Source of the DNA: Lactiplantibacillus plantarum | GTDB taxonomy: Bacteria; Bacillota; Bacilli; Lactobacillales; Lactobacillaceae | Reading direction: 5' to 3' | DNA: 64,000 nucleotides | Assembly: GCF_014131735.1 (NCBI RefSeq) | Contig: NZ_CP039121.1 | Coordinates: 1,302,001-1,366,000, forward strand | In this document: positions 27,125 through 39,085 of the stretch, piece after piece | Layout of the letters: each line of letters opens with the position of its first letter | How positions within the stretch are numbered: position 1 is the stretch's first letter | Notes under the pieces: generated by a model | The model's input: only the letters and a program-made list of their open reading frames with translations | Told to the model about the DNA's origin: nothing | Databases searched by the model: none | Translations under genes and position numbers: made by a program

Positions 27125-27393
27125 GGTTATCCCTCCGTTTGAGGCTTGGCTGTGTTTTCTTCAGATAAATGCTCAAACTGGGTTGCGGGCGTCGTGATGC
27201 TTACAAATGACCGCCCATCCGAGTTAGTGAAACCAAGCATGATTTATGTCTGATTATAAGTCGGTGTGATGATCGAAACAAACATTAAAATCTTAATAAG
27301 GCAACTTCCAATACTAAAATTTTAATGACCTGTTTAGTCGTCCGGGGTGGTATTCTGAAAACTAATTCAAAATGCCATATTGGGGGCTTGGTG

Positions 27394-29388
27394 ATGAGCT
27401 ACTTAGAACTAACAAATATTTGTAAGAACTATCAGGTTGGCAAACAAACATTCAACGTCTTGAAGGACATTAACTTGCAGTTTGAACTCGGTGAGTTTGT
27501 GGCGATTGTCGGTGAATCAGGTGGTGGTAAGACAACCTTGATGAATATTATTGGAGGACTAGACCATGATTTCACGGGAACCGTCAGTATCGCTGGACAC
27601 CCACTTGATTATCATCATGAGCGCCAGCTAGATCAGTACCGGCGCGAAGTCATTGGCTATATCTCACAGACCTACAATCTAATCGGTCATTTGACCGTGC
27701 TTGAGAATGTCATGCTAGCCTTAGATATGACTAAATTAAGCCATGGTGACCGATTGCGGCGGGCACACGAGCTCCTAGCAAACGTTGGCTTGACGGCACA
27801 AATAAAAAAATACCCGCAACAATTATCAGGTGGTCAAAAACAACGGGTGGCAATCGCTCGGGCATTAGCCGGTGATCCTAAAATTTTGATTGCGGATGAG
27901 CCGACTGGTGCGCTGGATGCAGACAATACCGCCGATGTCATGGCCATGCTTCAAAAAATCGCACGGGAAGGGCGCTTGGTGATTTGTGTGACCCATTCAC
28001 AGCGCGTGGCGGGTGCGGCGACCCGGATTGCCGAGTTGGTGAATGGACGAATTAAGTCACAACCAGTGACCACCCAAAATGTCGGCACCACGCAAACAGT
28101 TGCGTCACTACCTGCGCGGCCACTATCGTATTGGGTATCAGTCATGATGGCCTTCAAGCATATGCGGCATACGTGGATCTGGAATACGCTAATTGTCGTT
28201 GGCACAGCGATTGGATTATTCGCCGTCATGCTTTTCAATGGTCTGGGGACCGGCATAAAAGGGTATATTAATCACGAAATGAATGCGTTGGTGGACCCAC
28301 AATCAATTATGGTCATGCACCAAGCGGATAACGCGAAGGATCGTGATGAACAGGCTGCGGCCGTCTATGATCCAGCTGTAGCCGGCGGTATCGCAGCCCG
28401 GATGCCGGTGTTCACCGACTCACAACTCACAGCGTTGCGTGACCTTAAGCACGTGACCAACGTGGAACCCGGGATTTCAGCTACAAACGCAACGATTGCG
28501 ATTGGACAACAAAAGTATGCCGCACCTGAACTGACGACCTGGACGAGTAGTGACCCGACCCGGCAGTTGAAAGCAGGCCACGTGGCGGGTGACAATCAAA
28601 TCGTATTAGATAAGTCTTCAATTGCGCAGAAATGGTCGGCAACGCGCTGGCGTCAGTTAGTGGGTCGGGCTGTGACTGTGAGTTATCAAACCTTCAATCA
28701 AAAAGGGCAACCCGTGACCGTGGCGCGTGTGTTGACGGTTGCCGGAATAGTAGATAGTACCTCTGAGGTCGGTTTGAATGCAGTTAACTACACCACGATG
28801 CAGTCGATGCGTTCAGCAGCACATGTCTCAACACAGCCAACGTTTGTGACCGTTAGAATTAAGAGTCGGGTGCAGAATCAGGTCGTGGTCAATGAAATTA
28901 ACCACTTATCAATTAATGGCAAGCATCCATTTGCCGCGACTAGTATTGCGGCCACTTTGGATTCGTTCAATACTTACGTTAATATTGCCACTAAAGTGTT
29001 GGCGGCGATTGCGGGGATTTCATTAATCGTTTCCGCACTAATGATTATTGTAACGATGTTCATGTCGGTCAGTGCTCGGATGCGAGAAATTGGTATTCTG
29101 CGGTCGTTGGGGGAGCGCCGGCGTGATATTCGCCGGCTATTTACTAGTGAAGCGCTGATGTTAGGCATTATCAGTGCCACGTTAGCGACTGGGCTGTCTT
29201 ATTTAGCTGAACGAGGGCTCAATCATGGTCTGGCTAAGCTAACTGGCGGGTATGCGCTAGTTCAGATTCAGCTCAACAATGTAATTGCAATTTTTATAAT
29301 CGCAATTATTATCGCCTGGCTTGCGGCTATTTTACCAGCAAGGCGGGCTGCGCGGGCTAATCCGATCAAAGCCTTGGCCGCTGAATAA
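27394..29388 (+). CDS. MacB-like ABC transporter, fused ATPase and permease
   Basis: A 664-residue fusion. The ATPase (1-225) has Walker A GESGGGKTT, signature LSGGQKQRVAIARA and Walker B ILIADEPTGALD. One membrane span follows (about 252-275), then a large extracytoplasmic domain and three C-terminal spans with an FtsX-type core (MREIGILRSLGERRRDIRRLF). This layout is typical of MacB/FtsX-type transporters for peptides, antimicrobial defence or lipoprotein handling. No membrane-fusion partner or two-component system is adjacent. I chose ATG 27394 with GGGGG upstream; a longer frame to 27325 lacks a ribosome site. Confidence 0.87.
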   Translation: MSYLELTNICKNYQVGKQTFNVLKDINLQFELGEFVAIVGESGGGKTTLMNIIGGLDHDFTGTVSIAGHPLDYHHERQLDQYRREVIGYISQTYNLIGHLTVLENVMLALDMTKLSHGDRLRRAHELLANVGLTAQIKKYPQQLSGGQKQRVAIARALAGDPKILIADEPTGALDADNTADVMAMLQKIAREGRLVICVTHSQRVAGAATRIAELVNGRIKSQPVTTQNVGTTQTVASLPARPLSYWVSVMMAFKHMRHTWIWNTLIVVGTAIGLFAVMLFNGLGTGIKGYINHEMNALVDPQSIMVMHQADNAKDRDEQAAAVYDPAVAGGIAARMPVFTDSQLTALRDLKHVTNVEPGISATNATIAIGQQKYAAPELTTWTSSDPTRQLKAGHVAGDNQIVLDKSSIAQKWSATRWRQLVGRAVTVSYQTFNQKGQPVTVARVLTVAGIVDSTSEVGLNAVNYTTMQSMRSAAHVSTQPTFVTVRIKSRVQNQVVVNEINHLSINGKHPFAATSIAATLDSFNTYVNIATKVLAAIAGISLIVSALMIIVTMFMSVSARMREIGILRSLGERRRDIRRLFTSEALMLGIISATLATGLSYLAERGLNHGLAKLTGGYALVQIQLNNVIAIFIIAIIIAWLAAILPARRAARANPIKALAAE

Positions 29389-30071
29389 CAAGTGATTGGA
29401 TAATTATCGTGATGGAAAAGTTATGTTAACCAGTCAACTTGTTTGAAGGAGTGGTTAAAAACTGTGCGGGATGTCGCAAAATAGTCGTTTTATTCAGGGG
29501 TGGGGGTCATTAATTCATTAGGGCTGGTATTAACGACAGCAGCCTGTTCTAATATTGGCTCGCCCAGGGTACGTAGAAACTTCTGATTGAGAAAAGTAAA
29601 TTAGCTCGGCTAGGTTCTGCATTACTAGTCGAGCTAATTTTGATTAATATCTTCTGGTCGTAGGTAACTGGGAATGGTTATTTGGCAGTTAGCGTGTACT
29701 TGAGACGTCGATGATGGTTCTTTACAAACCGGGTGCTAGTTAGTTAATTGACATAACTAAACATTATTAGTAAAAACTAATTTTTGAGAAGATAAGTAGC
29801 AATGGTGAAATTCAATTGTATCCGTTTAAATTGATTGCTATACATGCTGGCGCTTACTTTTTATGGCCAAAACCGTGTCTTGTCAACCCTATGCAGAATT
29901 AATCCATCGCCCACTTGACTTATTCAACGAGTGAATTAATTCGCCAACAAACTTATCAGTGACTTCTCATAAAAAGCCCAAAGTCCCCCCTGTTATACAT
30001 GCAAAACACTAGTAATTCAGCGACTGTCCGGGTATGCTGTTGGTGTAAATTAAGCTAAGGAGGGTTTTGTT
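29389..30071. other. Long intergenic region, about 680 bases
   Basis: No convincing coding region is seen. A strong terminator lies at 29598-29643 and a small stem ATTAGT/ACTAAT with a T-run near 29765-29786. The last 70 bases should contain the promoter of the ATPase gene, but no clear -35/-10 pair stands out. Confidence 0.5.
29598..29643. terminator. Terminator, usable on both strands
   Basis: AAATTAGCTCGGCTAG (29598-29613) pairs with CTAGTCGAGCTAATTT (29625-29640) with one mismatch. It lies 210 bases after the ABC transporter gene. Confidence 0.7.
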
Positions 30072-30728
30072 TTGAGGAAACAACCACAGACACTAGTCAT
30101 TGGTGGAACGCAGGTTGCTAGTGGCAAGAGCTTGTTGACACTGGCGTTAGCGAACGTATTGACTAATTGGAAAATGACGGTCACCATCGTTAGTTGCAAT
30201 TATCAAACCGTTACGTGGCGGACCATTCAAAAGCATCACTGCCATGAGTGGCAGTCAGATATTCGAACGGCTAACGAGCTCAACAACTTTTGGATAGCGT
30301 TGCAGGGTGTCCAGACGGATTATTTATTGATAGATCTTGATTCTACGGGTCCGAAACACGATAACTATACTTGGTTACTCAACGAGTGCTGGTTGCCATT
30401 AGCGCAACAAATTATTTTAACCTATTCGACTGAAACGGATGTCAACACGTTGTTGTATCAAGATTTAGGGGCCTTACAGTTTAGCATGGAATACACACTG
30501 ACCAATCCTAAAATCTACACCGTGTTGAATCGTTATCCAGCACCAGTAGCTGTTAGGTCAGCGATGACGGCCAGTGACTTACTCCCATTCCATCGTCAAT
30601 TTCAAACTCGGCACGCAGAATTTGCTGCAATGAATTTAGAGCCATTGGGTATGTTGACTGACGCCCGCCAGCACCCAGAAAAAGTTTTGGCGGATGCCAC
30701 GCAAATTTTAACCAAACTTGTGGCGTAA
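30072..30728 (+). CDS. P-loop ATPase of the BioD/ParA class
   Basis: A 218-residue soluble protein with GTQVASGKS (Walker A with the spacing used by dethiobiotin-synthetase-like enzymes) near the N-terminus and YLLIDLDS as a Walker B-like strand. The rest has no motif that I can assign; it lacks the deviant KGGVGK box of true ParA/MinD proteins. The start is TTG 30072, nine bases after AAGGAGGG; no suitable ATG is near. The gene is followed by a terminator and precedes the PRD regulator. Function unknown. Confidence 0.7.
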   Translation: MRKQPQTLVIGGTQVASGKSLLTLALANVLTNWKMTVTIVSCNYQTVTWRTIQKHHCHEWQSDIRTANELNNFWIALQGVQTDYLLIDLDSTGPKHDNYTWLLNECWLPLAQQIILTYSTETDVNTLLYQDLGALQFSMEYTLTNPKIYTVLNRYPAPVAVRSAMTASDLLPFHRQFQTRHAEFAAMNLEPLGMLTDARQHPEKVLADATQILTKLVA

Positions 30729-30751
30729 TTATGGCTAATTATTGATCAAAA

Positions 30752-30787
30752 CGACACGCGCTGTGATGAGCAACGGGTGCTTTTTTT
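30752..30787 (+). terminator. Terminator of the P-loop ATPase gene
   Basis: An imperfect stem (CACGCG with CGGGTG) and a run of seven T residues, 25 bases after the stop codon. Confidence 0.5.
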
Positions 30788-30862
30788 GCGGATGCCAATC
30801 ACAGCGAAATATGTACAAATCTGGTATAAATGTAGTGATGCGAATTTTGTGGGGGAAATCTA

Positions 30863-33418
30863 ATGGAAACGACACGAGAGCTTATTTATGATACGGTACG
30901 CAAATTGGTTTTAACGGATACGCGGTATCACGATGGTGTGACAGCAATGGTCATTGCTACACAATTGAAAATGCAACGCACAAATGTTAGCGCGGCTTTG
31001 AATGCCTTAGTGCGCAAACAAAAATTGGTCAAGACTAAGACGCGGCCAGTTCAATTTTTATTAGCTGCGTCCCACCTCCAAGAGCCATTTACGGGACTAA
31101 TTGGTCGTTTAAATAGCTTGCAACATGCGATCAAACTAGCAAAAGCGGCTGTTTTGTATCCGAGTGGTCCTTTGAATATTCACATTGTGGCAAACGGTGG
31201 GGCGGGCAGTACCACGTTTGTACACGAAATTCAGAATTTTGTTGAGCAACGGGGTATATTAACGGCAGCTAGCAGCCCCATCATTGTTAAGTGTCGTGAT
31301 TATGCAGACGATATTCACCAACTTGATAGTCAATTATTTGGTGAGCATGGCCAGCTAGCGCACAGTCTTTGGGCACACTCCGAGGGCGGTATTGTTGTGA
31401 TTGACCATTACGACTATTTAGATGGCCCGCAACGCGCACAATTGACGAGTGTCATGGAAGCCGTGGCGTCCCATAAGCAACCACCGTTAATCATTTTAGT
31501 GAGCGGGATTGATCAGGAAATTCTTAGGACGCAGCAATTGATAATGAAAATTGAATTACCTGATTTTAAGCAACGACCGTGGTCAGAAAGATGGGCGTTG
31601 ATTCGTCGTTTTTTGACGATTGAAGCTCAACAATCCAAGCGGACGATTCGATTGGAACTAGCCGTTGCCCAGGCGCTCATGCTGGCAAATTATGATCAGA
31701 ATTTGAAAACGATGAAAGCGACCATCACGATGGCCTGTGCGCAGGCTTATGTCCGATTTATGGCTGATGCTGACCGTGAAGTTCGCGTGTACCTTGCGGA
31801 TCTATCGCCCGCCGTTCAACAAGCGTTAGCGCACGAACGGGACTATCAACAAGAATTGGCGGCCGTGTTGGCAGCAGCTGATTTATCGTTTGCGGCCAAG
31901 TCGTCTTCGGGTTTGAGCTCAGATTCATTGCAAGCGAGTCGGCAACAAGTTGAGCCGGGAACAAGTCCTCGCAGTGTCCAAGTGCCAAGGTCAGTTGAAC
32001 AATCACCGTCAGTGATAAAACCGAGTATCGTCCAACAGCGTGCGTCCAATACGCAAAATTTAGCACAAATCGTTGCGCCACTAATTATTAAGATTGTCAA
32101 AGACTGGCAACCAGATTGTGAACGGTTATTGGCACGGCCGTTGACCGAGAGTGTGTTTAATGGATTATGTTTACACATTAATGGGATGTATCGCCAAATG
32201 CCAACGACCAAACCTGCATCAGCGACAATGATCACGCAATTACAGTCACAACATGTGGCCGAATATGAGGCTGCTGTTAAATTAGCACAGGTCTTAGCGA
32301 CAAAACTAGATTTGACCATTTCACCGGCTGAAGTTGCTTTATTAGCAACGTTTTTAGTTGCACAATCACCAGTGACGCGTCATCACCCGGTTGTGCTTTA
32401 CGTCATGCAAGGAATGGGGACTGCCCAGGCCCTGATGCGAACAACGAACACGCTCAGCGCTGTCAGCAATACTTATGCTTATGATGTTGACTTATCAGCC
32501 GATAGCACGATGGTGATGAAGGCACTGAAGCATAAAATCAGCGAGATTGATTGCGGTGCAGGTGTGCTAGTCATTTATGATATGGGGGCAATCAAATGGA
32601 TGTTGACGACCATTCAAGGCGAACTCGCGACCAAAATTCGGATGATTCAAGTCCCAGTGACTTTAGTCGGAGTCGATGCTGCTCGAAAGAGTGCGCGCGT
32701 AATGGACGTGGACGATGTTTATCATCTAGTGCAAGTCGATCTAAACCAACTGAACGCCGAAAAGACAACAAAAGATGAATTGATTATTACGCTGTGTCAT
32801 ACGGGTGAGGGGGGTGCTGCGCAATTAAAAGATTATATTGACCAATATTCACGGTTACAGATGCGCGTCAAAGCGTTGGCAATTGGGCATCGTGATGAGT
32901 TGGTGGCAACCGTACTTAGACTACAACAGGTTTATCAGATTCATGCATTTGTCGGCACCTTTGATCCTCAATTATTCGGCATTCCGTTTATTTCGATGGC
33001 AGCAATTTTTGAACATTCACATCAGCAGTTAGATCAAGTGCTGATGTTTCGGCCGGAAGCTGGTCGCTGGGATACTTATAATCAGATCTATCAGTATTTT
33101 AAGACGCAGTTCGAATACGCAGAAGTTGCTAAGTTGCAGCGTGTGTTACCACCACTCATGGATGATTTGACAACCTTATACCAACTAACTGAGGATCAAC
33201 AAATTGGCCTGTTTGTTCACTTGGGTAGCATGATTGACCGTATTTTGGCTGGCAAGATTGTGACGACAACGGCGCAAACGCGGAAATTAGTGACCCAGTA
33301 TTCGCAAGATTATCAGCAATTACGACGGTGTCTACGGCCGGTCGAGCAGACATTTAAACTGATTGTGAATGATGAGATGATTGGGACGTTACTGGTCATC
33401 TTAAAGCAATTACACTAA
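30863..33418 (+). CDS. LevR/ManR-type PRD regulator with degenerate AAA+ domain
   Basis: An 851-residue regulator laid out like LevR: N-terminal helix-turn-helix (1-65), AAA+ region (about 75-300), linker rich in Ser/Gln (330-385), PRD1 (LCLHINGMYRQM), EIIA-Man-like domain (about 510-640), EIIB-like segment (ITLCHTGEGGAA) and PRD2 (FVHLGSMIDRIL). The Walker A position reads ANGGAGST (110-117), so the lysine is lost. The GAFTGA loop that contacts sigma-54 is absent: LFGEHGQLAHSLW runs straight into the Walker B strand. The EIIA-like loop reads MQGMG where a phosphorylated His is usual. The PRD histidines remain. It probably controls the PTS operon at 34386 through sigma-70. Start ATG 30863 follows GGGGGAAA. 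Confidence 0.85.
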   Translation: METTRELIYDTVRKLVLTDTRYHDGVTAMVIATQLKMQRTNVSAALNALVRKQKLVKTKTRPVQFLLAASHLQEPFTGLIGRLNSLQHAIKLAKAAVLYPSGPLNIHIVANGGAGSTTFVHEIQNFVEQRGILTAASSPIIVKCRDYADDIHQLDSQLFGEHGQLAHSLWAHSEGGIVVIDHYDYLDGPQRAQLTSVMEAVASHKQPPLIILVSGIDQEILRTQQLIMKIELPDFKQRPWSERWALIRRFLTIEAQQSKRTIRLELAVAQALMLANYDQNLKTMKATITMACAQAYVRFMADADREVRVYLADLSPAVQQALAHERDYQQELAAVLAAADLSFAAKSSSGLSSDSLQASRQQVEPGTSPRSVQVPRSVEQSPSVIKPSIVQQRASNTQNLAQIVAPLIIKIVKDWQPDCERLLARPLTESVFNGLCLHINGMYRQMPTTKPASATMITQLQSQHVAEYEAAVKLAQVLATKLDLTISPAEVALLATFLVAQSPVTRHHPVVLYVMQGMGTAQALMRTTNTLSAVSNTYAYDVDLSADSTMVMKALKHKISEIDCGAGVLVIYDMGAIKWMLTTIQGELATKIRMIQVPVTLVGVDAARKSARVMDVDDVYHLVQVDLNQLNAEKTTKDELIITLCHTGEGGAAQLKDYIDQYSRLQMRVKALAIGHRDELVATVLRLQQVYQIHAFVGTFDPQLFGIPFISMAAIFEHSHQQLDQVLMFRPEAGRWDTYNQIYQYFKTQFEYAEVAKLQRVLPPLMDDLTTLYQLTEDQQIGLFVHLGSMIDRILAGKIVTTTAQTRKLVTQYSQDYQQLRRCLRPVEQTFKLIVNDEMIGTLLVILKQLH

Positions 33419-33534
33419 TCTTAAGTGCCACGGATAATCGTTTGAGATTGATATCAGGAAGGTGTCAGCTTTGATTTTGATGGGGAGATGATGGTTGGTT
33501 CTAGCATTGACGGAGCAGTTTTTAAATGAGACTT

Positions 33535-33581
33535 AAATAAGTCGCTTCAAGCAGTGGCGATTGCTTGAAGCGACTATTTAG
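33535..33581. terminator. Bidirectional terminator after the PRD regulator
   Basis: A stem of about 17 pairs (AAGTCGCTTCAAGCA with its complement) separates the regulator from the convergent DUF3284 gene; AT-rich ends serve both strands. Confidence 0.75.
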
Positions 33582-33630
33582 ATGGTCAGCGATTCGTATG
33601 AATTTAAAGGCCTAACCGTTGACAAAGTAT

Positions 33631-34080
33631 CTATGGTTGGCTCGGTTTGCAAGTTGTTGTTCGGTGAGCAATGATTTGTTGTTCGAGTTGCAATAACTTG
33701 TCAGACATCCGTCCGAGTAGCAGTGCTTGACTAAAATTTCTGAGTAGCCAATGGTGTTGTTGTGGCCGATAACTGTCAACATCTTCTAGAAAGGTCACGG
33801 TTGTTTTGGTGCCTTCAGCAATGGTCGAATAGGTCACGGTTACGGTATCCAGTGGTGAAATAGCTGTCATTTGGTACTTAATCCCACGCTGATAATCGTC
33901 AATCGTAATTTTAATCTGAGCGGCCGTTTTGGCGGTCGTTTTTGTATATGTCAGTCCTTTCTTGATTGACGTTGCTGTGAGTATTTCACCAGTAGCGGCT
34001 TGAATCTCTATGAGTAGTTGTTTTTCTAACCAGTCATAAAATTCCGTGTTTGTGACGGCAAGTGTGCGAATGATTTTCAT
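33631..34080 (-). CDS. DUF3284-family protein
   Basis: A 149-residue protein with the DUF3284 pattern: MKIIRTLAVTNTEFYDWLEKQ at the N-terminus, then KKGLTYTKT and TVTYSTIAEGTKTTVTFLEDVDSY. The fold is probably START/polyketide-cyclase-like. Members are often found beside cellobiose-type PTS genes, as here, but have no established role. The open frame extends to an ATG at 34101, but a TTGAAC-17-TATAAT promoter (34087-34115) lies over that region, leaving only ATG 34080, six bases after the -10. The transcript would then be leaderless. Confidence 0.75.
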   Translation of the reverse strand: MKIIRTLAVTNTEFYDWLEKQLLIEIQAATGEILTATSIKKGLTYTKTTAKTAAQIKITIDDYQRGIKYQMTAISPLDTVTVTYSTIAEGTKTTVTFLEDVDSYRPQQHHWLLRNFSQALLLGRMSDKLLQLEQQIIAHRTTTCKPSQP

Positions 34081-34086
34081 GATTCG

Positions 34087-34115
34087 ATTATAGCGAGACA
34101 TTTTCGACAGTTCAA
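34087..34115 (-). promoter_or_regulatory. Promoter of the DUF3284 gene, predicting a leaderless transcript
   Basis: On the minus strand TTGAAC (34110-34115) and TATAAT (34087-34092) are exactly 17 bases apart. The ATG at 34080 begins seven bases after the -10 hexamer, where transcription would start. Confidence 0.65.
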
Positions 34116-34145
34116 GGCTGAAAAAAACGCGTTAAAATGAGTAAG

Positions 34146-34300
34146 CTATACAACCCGATGAATCAGCTATACACAATACATAAATTGGTCATTAAACCTA
34201 TACACTAATAGTGATGAAGTTGGATATTTAGTCTAATTCAGCTATTATGACGCCACGTGTGTGTTGATACTGCTAATTCATGGACCTTAAATCTATACAC
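34146..34300. repeat. Four CTATACAC direct repeats upstream of the PTS operon
   Basis: CTATACAA at 34146-34153 and CTATACAC at 34167-34174, 34198-34205 and 34293-34300, all in the same orientation. The start-to-start distances are 21, 31 and 95 bases, close to 2, 3 and 9 helical turns, so all lie on about the same face of the DNA. They probably bind the activator of the PTS operon; the PRD regulator nearby is the candidate. Confidence 0.6.
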
Positions 34301-34307
34301 AAGCATA

Positions 34308-34321
34308 TGTAAGCGCTTTTG
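34308..34321. promoter_or_regulatory. Catabolite-responsive element (cre)
   Basis: TGTAAGCGCTTTTG matches the CcpA-binding consensus with an AAGCGCTT core (34311-34318). It precedes the PTS operon, so glucose repression by CcpA is expected. A perfect palindrome TTTGTCGACAAA follows at 34351-34362, near the likely transcription start. Confidence 0.7.
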
Positions 34322-34385
34322 TGGTTAATGACAAAACTTGTTACGATATGTTTGTCGACAAATACAGAAAGTAGGTAACCGGATA

Positions 34386-34724
34386 ATGACATTAGCCAAT
34401 AATACTGAAACTCAAGATATTGCAATGACACTTATCGCGTATTCTGGTGAAGGTCGTACGCTGGCTTTTAATGCGTTAGATGCGATGCATCGCGATGCTT
34501 TCTCCGAATCTAAGATGTTATTGAAGCAATCTAGTGAAGCACTGGGGAAAGCACATGATGTTCAAACCCAACTACTGGTGGCTGAGGCGAATGGTCAACA
34601 GGTTTCCATTGATATTTTACTAATTCATGCTCAAGATCATTTTATGACGAGTCTGTTAGCTAACGAGTTAATCGCTGAGATGTTAAAGATGTCTCAAAAA
34701 TTTGAAAGGATGGTCGATTTATGA
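34386..34724 (+). CDS. PTS lactose/cellobiose-type IIA component
   Basis: A 112-residue helical IIA of the Lac family, the phosphoryl acceptor from HPr. The active His is His81 in LLIHAQDHFMTS. I chose ATG 34386 (AGGT upstream); the longer frame start at 34338 lies in the promoter region. Its end overlaps the IIB gene by four bases. It is the first gene of a four-gene operon (IIA, IIB, IIC and 6-phospho-beta-glucosidase). Confidence 0.93.
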   Translation: MTLANNTETQDIAMTLIAYSGEGRTLAFNALDAMHRDAFSESKMLLKQSSEALGKAHDVQTQLLVAEANGQQVSIDILLIHAQDHFMTSLLANELIAEMLKMSQKFERMVDL

Positions 34725-35020
34725 AGGCAATCAACGTGTTATTAGTTTGTGCGGGCGGTATGTCAACCAGCATTTTAATGAAAAAGTTACAGCAATATCG
34801 TGACGAACAAGGTGTTGCAGGGCAAATCCAGGCAGTAGGCTTGTCCGCGTATGAAGATGTCTATCAGGACTATGACGTTATTTTAATGGGGCCGCAAGTG
34901 GCTTATCGGCAGGGTGAAGTTGAGGCGGCAACTGGGTTGCCCGTCGCTGCTATTCCACCATTGGACTATGCGGTGGGTGACAGTGCCCATATTTTCAAAC
35001 TGGCCGAGAACTTGGTGTGA
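34721..35020 (+). CDS. PTS lactose/cellobiose-type IIB component
   Basis: A 99-residue IIB domain with the phospho-cysteine loop VLLVCAGGMSTS, Cys10. It passes phosphate from IIA to the sugar carried by IIC. The start overlaps the IIA stop codon (ATGA), so the two are translationally coupled. Confidence 0.95.
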   Translation: MKAINVLLVCAGGMSTSILMKKLQQYRDEQGVAGQIQAVGLSAYEDVYQDYDVILMGPQVAYRQGEVEAATGLPVAAIPPLDYAVGDSAHIFKLAENLV

Positions 35021-35053
35021 TGACGAGGGATTAGTATTCGGGGGTGAAGGACG

Positions 35054-37884
<2,831 letters not shown>

Positions 37885-37895
37885 ATGAGTGTTGC

Positions 37896-39085
37896 TCAGC
37901 AGTTTTCGTCGATATCGGATGAAGACTGCTTTTGGTTGTTCAATAAGATAATTAGCCGCGTCAAACAAAACAAGAGGATACCACCACCAAGCAAGGGGAG
38001 GGTCCAAGAACCGAGCATTAAGATCAAACGGGGTGCTAGCAAACTACCAATAACGGTAGTGGTGTCGATGACGGTTAAGACCCCCGTCATTAGAATATTA
38101 CGATTGTTTGTGGGGATTTGTTGGATAGTGGTGAAAAAACTAATGTTGATCTGTCCGCGTAATGCACCAATTAAGAACATGGTAATCATAAGACTGGCAA
38201 AGGTCGGCCACATAAGTAGTAAGCACCCACCGGTGAAGGCCGTCAAAGTTAGCAGGGATTGCTTTGACCATCGTTTTAGCAATAGTGGTGCCAATAAGAT
38301 ACCTGTGGCGTTAGCTGTTAAGAACCAGCTAAGTGGCCAGTGACTATGCAACTTGCTGACGACGAGCCAAGGAACGGCTACTGCAATCGTCGCGTCGACC
38401 AGATAACCGAGAACGGCGTACAGTAACGACCATGTCGGCCATGATCGATGGCGGTCTAGCTTGACGGTGACAACCGAATCCGAGGAGAGATTGGAACGTG
38501 TTCGGAATTGCCAATCGAGGCCGGCTGAAACCAAGAACGCTATCCCCATTATTAAGATTAGGGTAGCCGGTGTTACCCATAGTAATGCCATCGTGACGAG
38601 CATTGTCGCGCTAACGATGGCCAACTGGCGAATCTGAGTTTGATAGCCGTTGACGATTTGAATATTTACGGGCGCAAAAAGGTCTGGCAAAATCGTTTTG
38701 TTACTGAGCTTATAAAAGACCCCAATTGATTTATTAAGAACGGCGACGATGACTAAACTAAGCAAGTGATTTGCCAACTAACCGTATTTAGTGCGTAATA
38801 GGCACCAATGAAGAGTATTCCCGTCAAAATATCCGTAATGAACATCATTTGTTTGGCTGAGTAGTATTTAAGTACCCGACCAGCTACTAGGTTCAGACCG
38901 ATTGCCGGCAGCATTGTCATCGCCATGACGTTGCCGAGTAACTGGGGATCACCGGTCTTTTCAATCGTTAACCAGGTGACTAGGTAAGTAAAGCTATAGA
39001 AGCCAAAAAAGGTAATTAACATGCTGCTGAGATAGCAGAGTAGATTATGGCGGTCGTTAGGATGTGGCCTAAATTCTTTTTTCAT
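37896..39085 (-). pseudogene. MFS transporter, broken by a frameshift
   Basis: Two minus-strand frames together give one major-facilitator protein of about 400 residues. The first (39085 to 38753, 110 aa) holds the N-terminal helices, starting from ATG and ending ...NTVSWQITCLV; the second (to 37896, about 290 aa) continues ...LLSLVIVAVLNKSIGVFYKLSNK with the remaining helices. The shift falls near 38755-38775, with no slippery heptamer that would suggest programmed frameshifting. The ATG of the first part overlaps the TAA of the L,D-transpeptidase gene, so they were cotranscribed. It may be a real pseudogene or a sequencing error. Confidence 0.8.

Noticed and set aside
29500..29586. 28-residue frame with a lipobox-like LVLTTAAC
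   Set aside because: It starts at GTG without a ribosome site, the residue at -3 does not fit a lipobox well, and the mature part would be only a dozen residues.
31846..32319. Minus-strand 157-codon frame inside the PRD regulator
   Set aside because: It is an antisense shadow of a well-supported multidomain protein and has no start signals.
34301..34385. Search for a sigma-54 (-24/-12) promoter upstream of the PTS operon
   Set aside because: GTGGT-N-TTGT at 34321-34341 has GG but lacks the GC at -12 with correct spacing, so I do not call it.
37885..38343. 152-codon plus-strand frame after the 6-phospho-beta-glucosidase
   Set aside because: It is antisense to the MFS transporter pseudogene, begins directly at the bglA stop and has no ribosome site or recognisable domain.
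38755..38775. Programmed frameshift in the MFS gene
   Set aside because: No slippery heptamer or stimulating structure is visible at the junction; a mutation or sequencing error is simpler.
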